A stretch of DNA of 64,000 bases, taken from the NCBI RefSeq assembly GCF_000024725.1, contig NC_013960.1, forward strand, positions 3,272,001-3,336,000, read 5' to 3'. Position numbers and translations under genes: made by a program. Each line of letters begins with the position of its first letter. Positions within the stretch are counted from its first letter, which is position 1. The notes beneath the pieces were generated by a model, which saw only the letters and a list, made by a program, of their open reading frames with translations, ran no database searches and was not told the DNA's origin. Positions 38,284-47,761 of this stretch are shown one piece after another. The stretch is from Nitrosococcus halophilus Nc 4. Its GTDB lineage: Bacteria; Pseudomonadota; Gammaproteobacteria; Nitrosococcales; Nitrosococcaceae.

Positions 38284-39000
38284 TTAATCGAGCCGAACAA
38301 TAAAGGATTTTCCCAAGGGAGAATAATCGAAATAGGAGATAAAGCGAATATCTGGGTTAGCCTCGATAAATTCCTGCAATGCCCGCGCTTCCCCTTGGTC
38401 GGTGGCGCCTCTATTATTGTAATAATCATCGAAACAGACAATCGAACCATTCACCAAATATTTCTTAACCCACTGCAGTACAGTGCATGTTGACTCATAT
38501 AAGTCACAGTCAATATAAACGATTGCTGCCTTAACCCCTTGCAAACGCCTATCCAACTCCTCATTCAAGCTTTGATTGTAAAATCCTTTCACCAGCTCGA
38601 ACTCTCCTTCCCGCACGCCCTTGGACTTAAGTGTTTTGCGCAATTCCGCTTCAGAAAAGGCGAATTGCCCTTCATGCCAAATGTTATCAGCGGTATTCCG
38701 GTGGGGGGGCAACCCTTTAAACGAATCAAAGCCGCGAAGGAAAGTATCCTTCAATCCGTACCGCCTTTTCATTGTATGAGCGTAAAGGAATGTCTTGCCC
38801 CGCCATAACCCAAACTCAAAGTAGTCTCCTTCAACTTTGTTGATTTTTTTGAATTCAAATGCCTGGGCAATCATCCCGAACTCAGTCATACGGTTTTCTG
38901 TGCGCCGATCAACAACTTCCAACACGCGCAATACCGGCCATGAGGAGAGCAACCGTCTTAAAAGTTCTCTCAATATCCCTCTCCTGGAATAACCACTCAC
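38284..39000 (-). CDS. TylF/macrocin O-methyltransferase-like
   Basis: The 238-residue class I SAM methyltransferase matches the TylF/MycF family: DYFEFGLWRGKTFLYA (SAM site), DTFLRGFDSFKGLP, VYIDCDLYESTCTVLQW and the FDDYYN metal-binding segment. In macrolide pathways these enzymes O-methylate a deoxysugar; here a sugar of the polysaccharide is a likely target. Its start lies only 15 bases past the stop of the NodB deacetylase gene upstream, which suggests co-transcription. Confidence 0.8.
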   Translation of the reverse strand: MSGYSRRGILRELLRRLLSSWPVLRVLEVVDRRTENRMTEFGMIAQAFEFKKINKVEGDYFEFGLWRGKTFLYAHTMKRRYGLKDTFLRGFDSFKGLPPHRNTADNIWHEGQFAFSEAELRKTLKSKGVREGEFELVKGFYNQSLNEELDRRLQGVKAAIVYIDCDLYESTCTVLQWVKKYLVNGSIVCFDDYYNNRGATDQGEARALQEFIEANPDIRFISYFDYSPLGKSFIVRLD

Positions 39001-39015
39001 ATTACTTTGATACTA

Positions 39016-40038
39016 TCAGTCTTCCCGCAACGGTACACCGACGCTGCGGTAATTCCACAAGAGACGCATCATAAATCGGCTCGGGGTGCGATCCCAAGGC
39101 GTAAAACGGGGTAATTGCCACGGATCGCTTCGAGACGAGGCAACCCCCCAAGCAGTAGAAACCGCCGCCTCAAACCCCAACCCCCGGACAATATCTACAT
39201 GCTCCTGAAGATAGTCTTTTCCAGGCTTACCGTTAGGATAGGCAAATAAACGCACCGATTCGCCCAGCAAGTCTTCCAGCCATGCCTTGCTGGCGGCTAT
39301 TTCTTGTTCTGCCGATACCCGTGCCAACGATGCCAGGATAGGATGGTTGCGGGTGTGGGCTCCAATCTCCATCCCTGCCTGGTGAAGCTCACGCACCTGG
39401 CTTGAGGTCATCATCAAACTATTGGAAAGTGGCACCCGGCAACGTTGGGCTAACACTTGAGCCTGCGCCTCCCGCTCCTCCCAGGAAAGGTACTTCAGTC
39501 TTGCAAGGATTTGCTCAACCGCTGTCAAGCGATCCGCGGTGTTTGATAAAGAGCAGACTTCCAACCCCTCCTCGGTTAGATCCAACTCCCCATCGGGCAT
39601 GCGGCGCAGCGCCTCAATGACCTTATCGTTCCACATCCACCCGCCGTCCAGATAGCCGGTAGCGATAAAAAATGTCGCCGGCACCCCTACCTGTTGCAAA
39701 ATGGGTAATGCCACCTCCACGTTATCTGCGTAGCCGTCATCAAAAGTAACGCTGACTGCCCGTGGAGGTAGTGTTCCCTCCCACAAACGCCTTGCTGCTT
39801 CTGCCAGAGGGAGGGGGTTAAAATAACGTGCTAGGAGCTCCATCTGCCAACGAAACTGTGCGGCATCAGGCTCACCCGGCATGAGGGGATCCGATGATGG
39901 TAGCACGCGATGATAAATCAGCACTGAAAGACGCGCCCGCCGACCACCCGGCCAAAACAATGAGGCCAGGGGCTCTAACATACTCAATGCCGCTTTCTCA
40001 AAACCCTGCAGGGTTTCTCCTGCTCCTTTCTGCTCCAA
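39016..40038 (-). CDS. Polysaccharide deacetylase (NodB domain)
   Basis: The 340-residue protein has the NodB motifs: VTFDDGYADN (TFDDG, metal Asp) and GAHTRNHPILA (metal His pair). Late motifs follow: VRLFAYPNGKPGKDY. A hydrophobic N-terminus (LEPLASLFWPGG) may be membrane-associated. It would remove acetyl groups from a polysaccharide. It is the second of three deacetylases here, each with different flanking sequence, so they probably act on different sugars or at different stages. Confidence 0.85.
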   Translation of the reverse strand: MEQKGAGETLQGFEKAALSMLEPLASLFWPGGRRARLSVLIYHRVLPSSDPLMPGEPDAAQFRWQMELLARYFNPLPLAEAARRLWEGTLPPRAVSVTFDDGYADNVEVALPILQQVGVPATFFIATGYLDGGWMWNDKVIEALRRMPDGELDLTEEGLEVCSLSNTADRLTAVEQILARLKYLSWEEREAQAQVLAQRCRVPLSNSLMMTSSQVRELHQAGMEIGAHTRNHPILASLARVSAEQEIAASKAWLEDLLGESVRLFAYPNGKPGKDYLQEHVDIVRGLGFEAAVSTAWGVASSRSDPWQLPRFTPWDRTPSRFMMRLLWNYRSVGVPLRED

Positions 40039-40097
40039 AGCTCTTCACCGCCCCTATACCGTTGCCTACCGCCGAACCTACAGTCCCAACACACCCC

Positions 40098-42194
40098 CTA
40101 CGACCCTGACTGGGAATGAGACTGCAATAATCCCTTAAGCACCCCCCTTACCCGTTCTCCGAGCGCTGGCGCATCATACACAAGTCCTTCGTCAAGCTGC
40201 TGCGCCACATGTCGAAGCCAATAAAGGGAGACAAAAGCGGCATGGTGACTGGGATCGAGACCACAACAATAATAACTTCCCTCAAGAAATTGTTGCTCTT
40301 TCTCAGTGAGGTGGTCCCAATGGGAGAGCAGCGGTATTGTCTGCGCAAGGCTGATCCCCGGATTTAGATAGCGATAGGTACTCTCCAGATAGTTAAGGGC
40401 ATCCAACACCGGTATCCCTAAAAGATCGGCATTATCCCAATCGATCACCCCCGTTATCCGGGCATCACGCATAAAGATGTTGCGTGTACTGAAATCCCCA
40501 TGAACGAGCCCACGGCGCACTTTCAGGCCATATAACCGCTCCCGAAAATAGGCCTGTGCCTCTTCCATAAACACCGAAATGTCTGAGACACGGGCTAACT
40601 GCTCCAGAGGTATGAGCACTTGGCGCTGGTAGAACTCGCCCGAAAGGGCCTCCGGTACTCGCGCCTGAAGGCCGGAGTTTAGTGCTTGCAGAAAACTCGA
40701 CACCGCTTGGAGACAATCCGAATGGCTGCTCCTCCCCAACGCAGTCCTCAACGGACAACCTTCCACCCTGGTCTCGGCATAATAGGACACTCCCTGGACT
40801 TCACCTGCCGCCAGCGCCTGCGGCGTTAACTCCCGGAGTGTCCCCATCTGCTCTGCCTGTTTGAGAAACCGGTGATTACGCTCGGCACCCGCTGCGGCAG
40901 AAGCATTAAAAGGCAGCTTCACAACCATGGGCCGATGCCCGGCACAGCCGCTGATGACCCCCTTGCCCTTGCCTGTCGTGTAAAAATGGGTAAAGGAGAC
41001 GGATTTCTCCTCAAGGTCGAGTTGGGACTCAATCGCGGCCGCTACTTGCTCCGCCAATGACAAACCGGTAGAGCCTTGCGGAGAGGCAATAATTCCATAA
41101 GCGGGGACAAAATGTGAATGACGTCGGAACTGTTGATGGCCCTGGAGCTTAGGAGGCTGCCAGAGCCTCTTATCGATCTGGAGAGGAATCAATTCAGCCA
41201 GGTGGGTATATCCAGGGGTAAGCCCGTAAATTTCATGATTTGAGAAGCCTACGGCACTAAGAAGCCGACGGTAGCCACTGATAGAATAGGTATAAGTCCG
41301 GTAAGGGCGGCGAGCCACCGCAATGGAGTAAAGATTGGCCAGAAAACGTGGCAGCAACGAGGCAAACCATAGGCCTGAGTGGTGATCCCGCCGCCCACCG
41401 AAATAACGATAGCTCAAACGGTTTTCAATGGCGATGAAAAGCTGCCCGCTCGGTTTCAATACTCGACGGATTTCGCTCAGGAAGCGAAGCTGCGTTTTAC
41501 GGGGATTGGCCGCGCCAAAAAAGCTTAAAAACGCCCCCATTGCCTTTCCCAGTCGGGATCCGCCCCGATCCCAGACGCCCTGGTCGTCGGCCACCCACTC
41601 CAATACACCCGAAAGGGCCACGCAATCAAAGCTGCCATCCGGAAATGGCAAAAAGGGGCCATCGCCACCCGCCAGCAGCCGGATATCATCATCCGGATTA
41701 AAATGCTCGAAGCGTACCCGGGCGAATTTAAGTCGCTCGAAAGTCAAATCCAAAGCATAGACACGGCCTGCGCTCGGGGCAATGTTCTTGGTCAGGTTTC
41801 CCAACCCGCAACCCAAGTCAAGTACTCGAGCATTTGGCGGCAGCCGCAATAACAGTTTCCAAGCGTAACGCCCGTCAGCGATCAAGTTGTCAAGCCAATC
41901 AGGATTTTGGCCCACCCCCCTGAGGAAACGCCGTACCGTATCCGCCCACGGCAAATGGCGTGCCTCGCGGGTGAGTTCATCCATGGCCTCCCGAGGAATG
42001 GGATTAAAATAATAGTCCCGGCGGTGGCAACGAAAATCCACGATGCCATCACGAATGGGATAGGTCGCCCCGCAAGCGTCGCACTCAAGCGCCGTATCGT
42101 CCGCCACAATGGCACCTGCGCAACGGGGACACGCAAGATCGTTTTGCGGCACGCGATTCCGGCGGCTTATGGTCAAGGCATTTGCCGAATTCAC
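40098..42194 (-). CDS. Zinc ribbon/SAM methyltransferase/phosphotransferase fusion
   Basis: The 698-residue protein joins three modules. A Trm112-like zinc ribbon (Cys22, Cys25, Cys38, Cys41) is followed by a SAM methyltransferase (VLDLGCGLGNLTKNI, about 124-138) and a C-terminal aminoglycoside phosphotransferase-type kinase with VHGDFSTRNIFM (catalytic Asp) and GVIDWDNADLLG (metal site). Such kinases phosphorylate small hydroxylated compounds. A methyl-phosphate cap at the non-reducing chain end, which controls chain length in some O-antigens, is one possible function, by analogy with WbdD-type enzymes that also couple methyltransferase and kinase domains; the families differ. Confidence 0.8.
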   Translation of the reverse strand: MNSANALTISRRNRVPQNDLACPRCAGAIVADDTALECDACGATYPIRDGIVDFRCHRRDYYFNPIPREAMDELTREARHLPWADTVRRFLRGVGQNPDWLDNLIADGRYAWKLLLRLPPNARVLDLGCGLGNLTKNIAPSAGRVYALDLTFERLKFARVRFEHFNPDDDIRLLAGGDGPFLPFPDGSFDCVALSGVLEWVADDQGVWDRGGSRLGKAMGAFLSFFGAANPRKTQLRFLSEIRRVLKPSGQLFIAIENRLSYRYFGGRRDHHSGLWFASLLPRFLANLYSIAVARRPYRTYTYSISGYRRLLSAVGFSNHEIYGLTPGYTHLAELIPLQIDKRLWQPPKLQGHQQFRRHSHFVPAYGIIASPQGSTGLSLAEQVAAAIESQLDLEEKSVSFTHFYTTGKGKGVISGCAGHRPMVVKLPFNASAAAGAERNHRFLKQAEQMGTLRELTPQALAAGEVQGVSYYAETRVEGCPLRTALGRSSHSDCLQAVSSFLQALNSGLQARVPEALSGEFYQRQVLIPLEQLARVSDISVFMEEAQAYFRERLYGLKVRRGLVHGDFSTRNIFMRDARITGVIDWDNADLLGIPVLDALNYLESTYRYLNPGISLAQTIPLLSHWDHLTEKEQQFLEGSYYCCGLDPSHHAAFVSLYWLRHVAQQLDEGLVYDAPALGERVRGVLKGLLQSHSQSGS

Positions 42195-42486
42195 TCCAAC
42201 CCCCGAATAATTAGCAGCATTCTACTCTCCCAGTCTATCCTCTTTGGTGCCATCCGCTCATAAAACCCTAGGATAATCTATGAGAGCCTAGGGTTATTCA
42301 CACCCTCAACACCGATTTCTTGAATCGCGGGAACCCTGGCTTTTTACCGATTTTGACATTGGCAAAAAATTTTCTAAATGCCTTGTCTAGGTCGTCAATT
42401 ATGTTGCGCGTCATTCGGCTTGAGACTTCCTCATACCAAAAGAGTATCGGCAACTTAGGATCGTCCAAGAGTCCTTTAGAAGCGGC
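42195..42486. other. Intergenic stretch between heparinase-like and fusion genes
   Basis: No gene is seen in 292 bases. It holds a hairpin (listed separately) about 190 bases after the heparinase-like stop. A promoter for the downstream fusion gene may lie between the hairpin and 42194, but no clear boxes were found. Confidence 0.5.
42264..42295 (-). terminator. Terminator-like hairpin
   Basis: AACCCTAGG (42264-42272) and CCTAGGGTT (42287-42295) form a perfect 9-bp stem with a 14-base loop; on the minus strand TTTTA follows. A CTCATA/TATGAG pair interleaves with it. It may end the transcript from the heparinase-like gene and split the locus into two units. Confidence 0.5.
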
Positions 42487-44817
42487 CTACCCGGACAACC
42501 CACTGCTCGGCCAGGATATGGAGAATCCATCCAAGGAACCAAAGGGATTCTCCAGCCCCCCATTTGAGTGCCGAAGCTCAAGCGCTTGGGTTTTCTCCGC
42601 TGCCTCCAGGAATAAGCCCATTGCCTCACACTTCACCACCTGCCCCTCAAGCCAACGTAACATTACCGGTACTCCTGCGATGGTTCGGAGCCACAGCCAG
42701 GCCCCCTCGAAGTGAATGCCCCAAATATCGACCCCAGGCAGCGCCTCCTTTGGTCCCAACAATAAGTAGTCCACCTGTTCGCCACAGATAATCCGGAAAG
42801 CCAGTCCCCCCTTTTGGCACTGAACAACCTGGAGCGAGCAATTCTCCATCCCACCCTTACCCCCCTCCAAGAGGAAGGCCGTCAATCTGCGGTCCCCCTC
42901 GGTCCTGACCTGGGGCGCAGCTTCTAACTCGCCGTAGCAGCGTGACACCCACCCGCCCAGAGGAGCCAAACTGCCGTCGAGAATTCGGGATACCTGTAAA
43001 CCTTCGCTGAAGGTGATCCCCAGTGCCTCTCCATCGGCAGTCACCCGAAGCCTGCGAGCCGCCTCCATCTCGACCCTTGCTCCCGGCACCAATTGCAATC
43101 CGAAACTCGCCGCTTCCACAGAAACCTCCTCTGGCAGGTGGTCATAAATGAGCCAGTATTCACCGGGCACGTGAATAACCCCTCGGCAATAACCTCCATA
43201 AGCATTTTGGCTTTCAATCCGGCCTTCAACCCATGCCCCTACAACACCCGCGACCCGGCGCGTGGTGGCCACCCGTGCCGCTACCTCTTGATCTCGAAAA
43301 TCCCGTTCAAGAAGACCCAGCGGATCTACGCCCCTAATAGCGCAACCGTTGTGGGCCTCAGGTCCGGCGAAATAGGCACGCCAGGGAGGAGACTCAGACG
43401 GCCAGCAATTTGGCCGCGTCCGATAGGTATAAGTCCCCGCATCCATCACCATGGGATTTCCTGCCACATTGACGTAGATACCCAGCAGATCCGCATGCAT
43501 ATGCCCCCCCATAAGAGGTTTGTCCGGTGCCGGCCCCGTACGAAAAATGAGCCGGGCGCCGGCATCAGGCTCGGAAAAAATGAAAAATCCACCAGTGGGG
43601 TAAGGCTTAAAGCATTGAGCTCTCTTAGGGTCTGTTGGCAAAGGGGCAAGCTTGCCACCCAGAAGCCAAAATGCACGCTCAACCGCAGGATCCTCCTGAG
43701 GGGATGGAGAAAGACTAGGGTCAAAAAGTGCTCGATACAGCTCTCGAAGGGCCGCACATCCCCATCCTTCCCCTATATCCAAGGGAAAAAGAGGATCCTC
43801 CGTCCCATTACCAATCGCCAGGGGCACCGCCTTCGATTCGCTCAGATCTATCTGGAATGCCAGCATCCGCTCCAATCGGTTTACCACCCAACCGGGTACT
43901 GGCCGACCATTCCGCCGGCTCAAAATCACATAGGCGGCGGTCATTTCACAGGCATATTCTTGGTAGTGGGTTGAATGCTCAAAGCCTGTCCCATCTTCAT
44001 AAGTCTGCCGGGCCAGCTCGCATAACCATAACGCCTCATAGCGCTCTAGCCATCCTGCTTCTTGGACAAACTCTGGAAATAACAGCCCTATATACCAGCC
44101 CGCGAAGGCATCCAGGAGAAGGTGGTTATTGGGGTAAGACTTACCAAGGCGCGTCGCCAGAAAACGGGCATCAGCCTCTAGAATCCTTAGCATGGTATGC
44201 TCCGCCGCAGAACCGTGGGCTTCATCGCCTCGCTTCGCAGTAAGGAAGGCCCACGCCCAGGAAAGGGCAATGAATCGCTGGATAACCACGAGATTGCTAA
44301 GGTAAGGAAGTTTCGAGTCTCCAGCGCTGGCTACCTGCATCCAGCCCTCAAGAGTGGCAACCAACGTATGCTCCAGCGGCGCACCATAAAGAATGGCTAA
44401 AGCCAAGCGCGGCGCAAAGGCAAAGCGATGGGGCCGCACGGCATACAGTACATCTTCCCCCGGCCCTTGAGCAAGGGAGTCCCAAGGAAAGCTCTCTCCA
44501 AGACACTCCTCCCGTCGTCCATAGGTCACAAGCCCGACCCTACAGTCCGAATGCACGCGCTCAAGGAGCCGCAACCGCCACTGGGGCCAATTAGCTGCTA
44601 CGTGCTCCGCGGTCGTCCTAAGTGAAGTCGGGTAGGCGAAGAATAGAACTCGGGTCCAGGGCGGGAAATCCTCTTGAGAACCAGGGGCAGAAAGATCAAT
44701 TTCCCGGCCCCACCCTATCCGCCGCTCAATGGACGTAGAGCTGCTAAAGTCTGGGCAATAAGAAGCAGCACTCCCCCTTCCAAACCAGCCGCGCAAACGC
44801 GCCGACAGGGATTTCAT
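42487..44817 (-). CDS. Heparinase II/III-like polysaccharide lyase
   Basis: The 776-residue protein has an alpha-toroid N-terminal part (about 120-400, with EDGTGFEHSTHYQEY and SYPNNHLLLDAFAGW) and a beta-sandwich C-terminal part starting at GGHMHADLLGIYVNVAGNPM, DAGTYTYRT, the heparinase II/III signature. The family cuts uronate-containing polysaccharides by beta-elimination. Inside a synthesis locus it may trim or release the polymer. No standard signal peptide is visible at the N-terminus, which is odd for a secreted lyase. Confidence 0.83.
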   Translation of the reverse strand: MKSLSARLRGWFGRGSAASYCPDFSSSTSIERRIGWGREIDLSAPGSQEDFPPWTRVLFFAYPTSLRTTAEHVAANWPQWRLRLLERVHSDCRVGLVTYGRREECLGESFPWDSLAQGPGEDVLYAVRPHRFAFAPRLALAILYGAPLEHTLVATLEGWMQVASAGDSKLPYLSNLVVIQRFIALSWAWAFLTAKRGDEAHGSAAEHTMLRILEADARFLATRLGKSYPNNHLLLDAFAGWYIGLLFPEFVQEAGWLERYEALWLCELARQTYEDGTGFEHSTHYQEYACEMTAAYVILSRRNGRPVPGWVVNRLERMLAFQIDLSESKAVPLAIGNGTEDPLFPLDIGEGWGCAALRELYRALFDPSLSPSPQEDPAVERAFWLLGGKLAPLPTDPKRAQCFKPYPTGGFFIFSEPDAGARLIFRTGPAPDKPLMGGHMHADLLGIYVNVAGNPMVMDAGTYTYRTRPNCWPSESPPWRAYFAGPEAHNGCAIRGVDPLGLLERDFRDQEVAARVATTRRVAGVVGAWVEGRIESQNAYGGYCRGVIHVPGEYWLIYDHLPEEVSVEAASFGLQLVPGARVEMEAARRLRVTADGEALGITFSEGLQVSRILDGSLAPLGGWVSRCYGELEAAPQVRTEGDRRLTAFLLEGGKGGMENCSLQVVQCQKGGLAFRIICGEQVDYLLLGPKEALPGVDIWGIHFEGAWLWLRTIAGVPVMLRWLEGQVVKCEAMGLFLEAAEKTQALELRHSNGGLENPFGSLDGFSISWPSSGLSG

Positions 44818-44838
44818 CCCACCGATATCATCAAATCG

Positions 44839-46077
44839 TCAACGGGAACTATTGAAAGGAAATATCATTTCTCCTGACCGGAGAAACCGATCACGAAAAT
44901 TCCTGGATTTACTGGGACGAGGATCTTCGAGTTCTTGCTCCTCATCGGAAAGCGGCAAGGGATCAGGCCGATAAAGCCAGACATTGCGATCAACGCTGTT
45001 GATAGCAATGAAGACATCGCTTTTCGGAGAGTAACGCCAGCGGCCGAAAGTCCCTGCGGAGCCATTATTGCGGCTCGGCCCGTCGCCAGCAGGCATATCT
45101 ACTGTCCAGGTAAGAGTGACAGGATCGAGGATATAAACTTCGTTTGCCTGAGTACTGCCACACAGAGAAGACGCGCCACACCATGCCACAATCTTGTCCC
45201 GTAGGGGATCATAAGCTACGCCGGGAGAACCAGCATTGATAATGGCATCGCCACCCATAGTAGCGATACTCTCCAAGGTAAAAGGAGGGTGAAGAAGGAG
45301 CGTATTAACGGCACCATCCCCCACAAACCAGATCTGGTGGCGCCTAGTGTCTAAGGTGCCGGTCCTATAGAGCATATCTAAATCGATCCCTGAGACCTCT
45401 TTTATCCACATGTTCATGGAAAAATCGAAGCTATAGAGGGCCTTCTCAGCCCCCGAGTTTTTCTTAGCATAGATCTTTTGACTTGCCGGCTCATAAATAA
45501 CCTGTACAAAGTTATCTCCAACCGGGCTCGTCCGTTTTCTCCGATCCCAGCGCCCACTATTGGGATCAAAAGTCCAGCTATCCTGAAGGTTCCCCCCATT
45601 CCGGCACGACGTCACCCCCCCAAATAAGAAAAGTTCATTGAGATGATTAACCCAAGCCAAATGGTTATAAGTATGCCGGGCAGTCGGTGTAAGTCCTCCA
45701 TCCCAAGTGCTGTAGCAAACGGTATCGGCATCGGCTGCGGGTGTGGTTGAGTCCGTCAAGCGGGCCCACTCCTCGGTGTCAAGGTCGAACTCATAAACCT
45801 CGTTACCATAATAACCATTATGCCCTCCCCCCATGAGAAACATCCGGTTCCCGGCCGAATCAAAGGCTCCCCCCGACCAACTCTCGATAACTGCGGCGCA
45901 ATCTCTCGTCGAGGGACTGACAGATTCACTTGGACAGACCTCCCGCATATGAGTCCCGGGAATCTCTATCCAAGTTCCTGCCTGTACGGCAAAACTGATG
46001 AACACCCAGATAATACAAGCAAAAAAAGGGTACACACTTCCTTCCTGGCTCTGGCAATAGGTATACCTTCGCTTCAT
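44839..46077 (-). CDS. Secreted kelch-like beta-propeller protein
   Basis: The protein is about 412 residues from the preferred start at 46077 (AAGAG eight bases upstream; the frame is open to 46260). An export segment (about 16-32, VFISFAVQAG) is followed by kelch-type repeats: MFLMGGGHNGYYGNEVYEFDLDTEEW, ELFLFGGVTSC and NEVYILDPVTLTW. Cys residues may form disulfides in the periplasm. Propellers of this kind bind carbohydrates or act like galactose oxidase relatives, but no catalytic copper site was recognised. It lies directly upstream of the heparinase-like gene. Confidence 0.7.
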   Translation of the reverse strand: MKRRYTYCQSQEGSVYPFFACIIWVFISFAVQAGTWIEIPGTHMREVCPSESVSPSTRDCAAVIESWSGGAFDSAGNRMFLMGGGHNGYYGNEVYEFDLDTEEWARLTDSTTPAADADTVCYSTWDGGLTPTARHTYNHLAWVNHLNELFLFGGVTSCRNGGNLQDSWTFDPNSGRWDRRKRTSPVGDNFVQVIYEPASQKIYAKKNSGAEKALYSFDFSMNMWIKEVSGIDLDMLYRTGTLDTRRHQIWFVGDGAVNTLLLHPPFTLESIATMGGDAIINAGSPGVAYDPLRDKIVAWCGASSLCGSTQANEVYILDPVTLTWTVDMPAGDGPSRNNGSAGTFGRWRYSPKSDVFIAINSVDRNVWLYRPDPLPLSDEEQELEDPRPSKSRNFRDRFLRSGEMIFPFNSSR

Positions 46078-46402
46078 AATTATTCTCTTCATAATTAATA
46101 GGCAAGAGTTTCTAGTACAATAGACGATCACTGGCAAAAATTTGCTGTTTTCCTGGTGCAAAATACCTGCAGAGCAAAAACGGACACCTCCACAGGTAAC
46201 GGATATAGCTAATAGCAGTATAGCCCAACACAACCAATTAAACAGTTTTACAATGAGCACGAGCGGGGCGCCTAGGATAGCGATGATCTACAGCCCCGAA
46301 ACCCTGGGAAGTGCTAGACAATCCCTTTATATTCAATATTTCGCGCCATTATTGGCCTTTTAAAGGTCGTAATAAACACGATTTCCAGAGCCAATCGCGA
46401 AA

Positions 46403-47761
46403 TCACGAATCCAGGGCCATATGACTGACTACATAACGAAATTTTCCTGAGCGCTCAGGCAGTATCTCTGTAACCTCTTCAACGTTCACGCAGACCCCTT
46501 CACCAAGGCGCGCTCGAAAACCTCGTCGAATTGCCTCTTCAATGGCACGATTATATCCGCTGACAGGCACCACCAATACCCGCACTTCGGTCTTATTCTC
46601 TTGGATAATCTTGAACGATTCGATTCCTGGGAGATCGCGCAAGACATAAATCAGCGCGAGCCCATGCATCACCGTACCATCCGAGGCGACGACAAAGTCC
46701 GTAGTCCGCCCTTGAACTTCCTTAAGCACCGGCAGAGACCGGCCACAACCGCACGGCTGATTATCAAAAACCGCCACATCACCGGTACGATAGCGGATAA
46801 AGGGGAACTCGCGGGTGGCAAGGTGAGTCACCACCACCTCACCGGGCTCCCCTGCACCTACAGGTTTTCCTTCCCGGTCGATTAATTCCACCACCATATC
46901 CTCGGCCGTAACATGCATACTGCCCGCCGGGCACTGATGGGCAACGAACCCCGCGTCGCGCCCGCCATAACCATTGGCGACTTGACACCCAAATTCGGCC
47001 TCGATACAGCGGCGCTGGTCATCGTAGAGGCGCTCTGCAGTAACAAAGGCAACCTGTATCCCAAGATCGTTCATCGGTACGCCCCGCTTCTGGGCATGGC
47101 GGGCAATGTGCGCAAGCGCACTCGGATAGCCAAACAGCATCTTCGGTCGCAAGCGCCGGATCTCGGCGACAAAGTAGTTCAAGTTGTCCTCAGACATTTC
47201 AAATGCCGACAATAAACGCGTCCGCAAAAGCCGATCCCGCCACGCCCGCAGACGGTTCTGAGCCCCAAGCTCTACCGGTGATCCCCACACCACTACTTCG
47301 GGATCGCCTATATCTACTCCCCACCAGCGGGTCGCCCGCCACTTGGCAGCCACATCGTGACTTACTCGCTCCTTACCTAGATAAAAAATCAGGGGTTCGC
47401 CCGTGGAACCACCGGTATTAAAACGGATGAGGCGCTTTGCGCCGTTCGCCTTAAGAGACTCAAGGTTTGCCCGTATCCGATCCTTCGTAAGAAACGGTAA
47501 CTTCGACAGGTCCTCGGGAGAATGGATGTCCTGGGGCCCACACCCCGCTTCTGCAAATAACTGGCGGTAGTAAGGCACTTGCAATGAAGCGGACTCAATT
47601 AGGCTTCGCAGGCGCGCTGCTTGGAACTCCGCCAGGCGTTCCGCCGGCCACCACTGGGTGGTTTCAAGTTGGCGCAGAATGCGAGTCGTCCCATGCCCTT
47701 TAAGGCGTTCGTGAAGCGGGAAAATGGCTCTAGAAATAAAACGGGTGGCAAAAGTCGTCAT
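46403..47761 (-). CDS. Phenylacetate-CoA ligase-like / CapK-like adenylate-forming protein
   Basis: The 452-residue protein resembles the CapK/PaaK group: NTGGSTGEPLIFYLGKERV (nucleotide-binding P-loop-like), VNGYGGRDAGFVAHQ (ATP site) and FIRYRTGDVAVFDNQPCGCGRSLPVL with a Cys-rich loop. These enzymes activate a carboxylate through AMP. CapK-like proteins are common in capsule loci and may load acyl groups onto a carrier. It overlaps the glycosyltransferase gene by four bases. Confidence 0.82.
   Translation of the reverse strand: MTTFATRFISRAIFPLHERLKGHGTTRILRQLETTQWWPAERLAEFQAARLRSLIESASLQVPYYRQLFAEAGCGPQDIHSPEDLSKLPFLTKDRIRANLESLKANGAKRLIRFNTGGSTGEPLIFYLGKERVSHDVAAKWRATRWWGVDIGDPEVVVWGSPVELGAQNRLRAWRDRLLRTRLLSAFEMSEDNLNYFVAEIRRLRPKMLFGYPSALAHIARHAQKRGVPMNDLGIQVAFVTAERLYDDQRRCIEAEFGCQVANGYGGRDAGFVAHQCPAGSMHVTAEDMVVELIDREGKPVGAGEPGEVVVTHLATREFPFIRYRTGDVAVFDNQPCGCGRSLPVLKEVQGRTTDFVVASDGTVMHGLALIYVLRDLPGIESFKIIQENKTEVRVLVVPVSGYNRAIEEAIRRGFRARLGEGVCVNVEEVTEILPERSGKFRYVVSHMALDS

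Noticed and set aside
42200-42260. A possible sigma-54 promoter (TGGCAC on the minus strand)
   Set aside because: The -12 GC element is absent at the right distance; no enhancer site seen.
43093-43974. A 293-codon plus-strand frame inside the heparinase-like gene
   Set aside because: Antisense shadow in GC-rich coding DNA; the minus-strand gene has clear family motifs.
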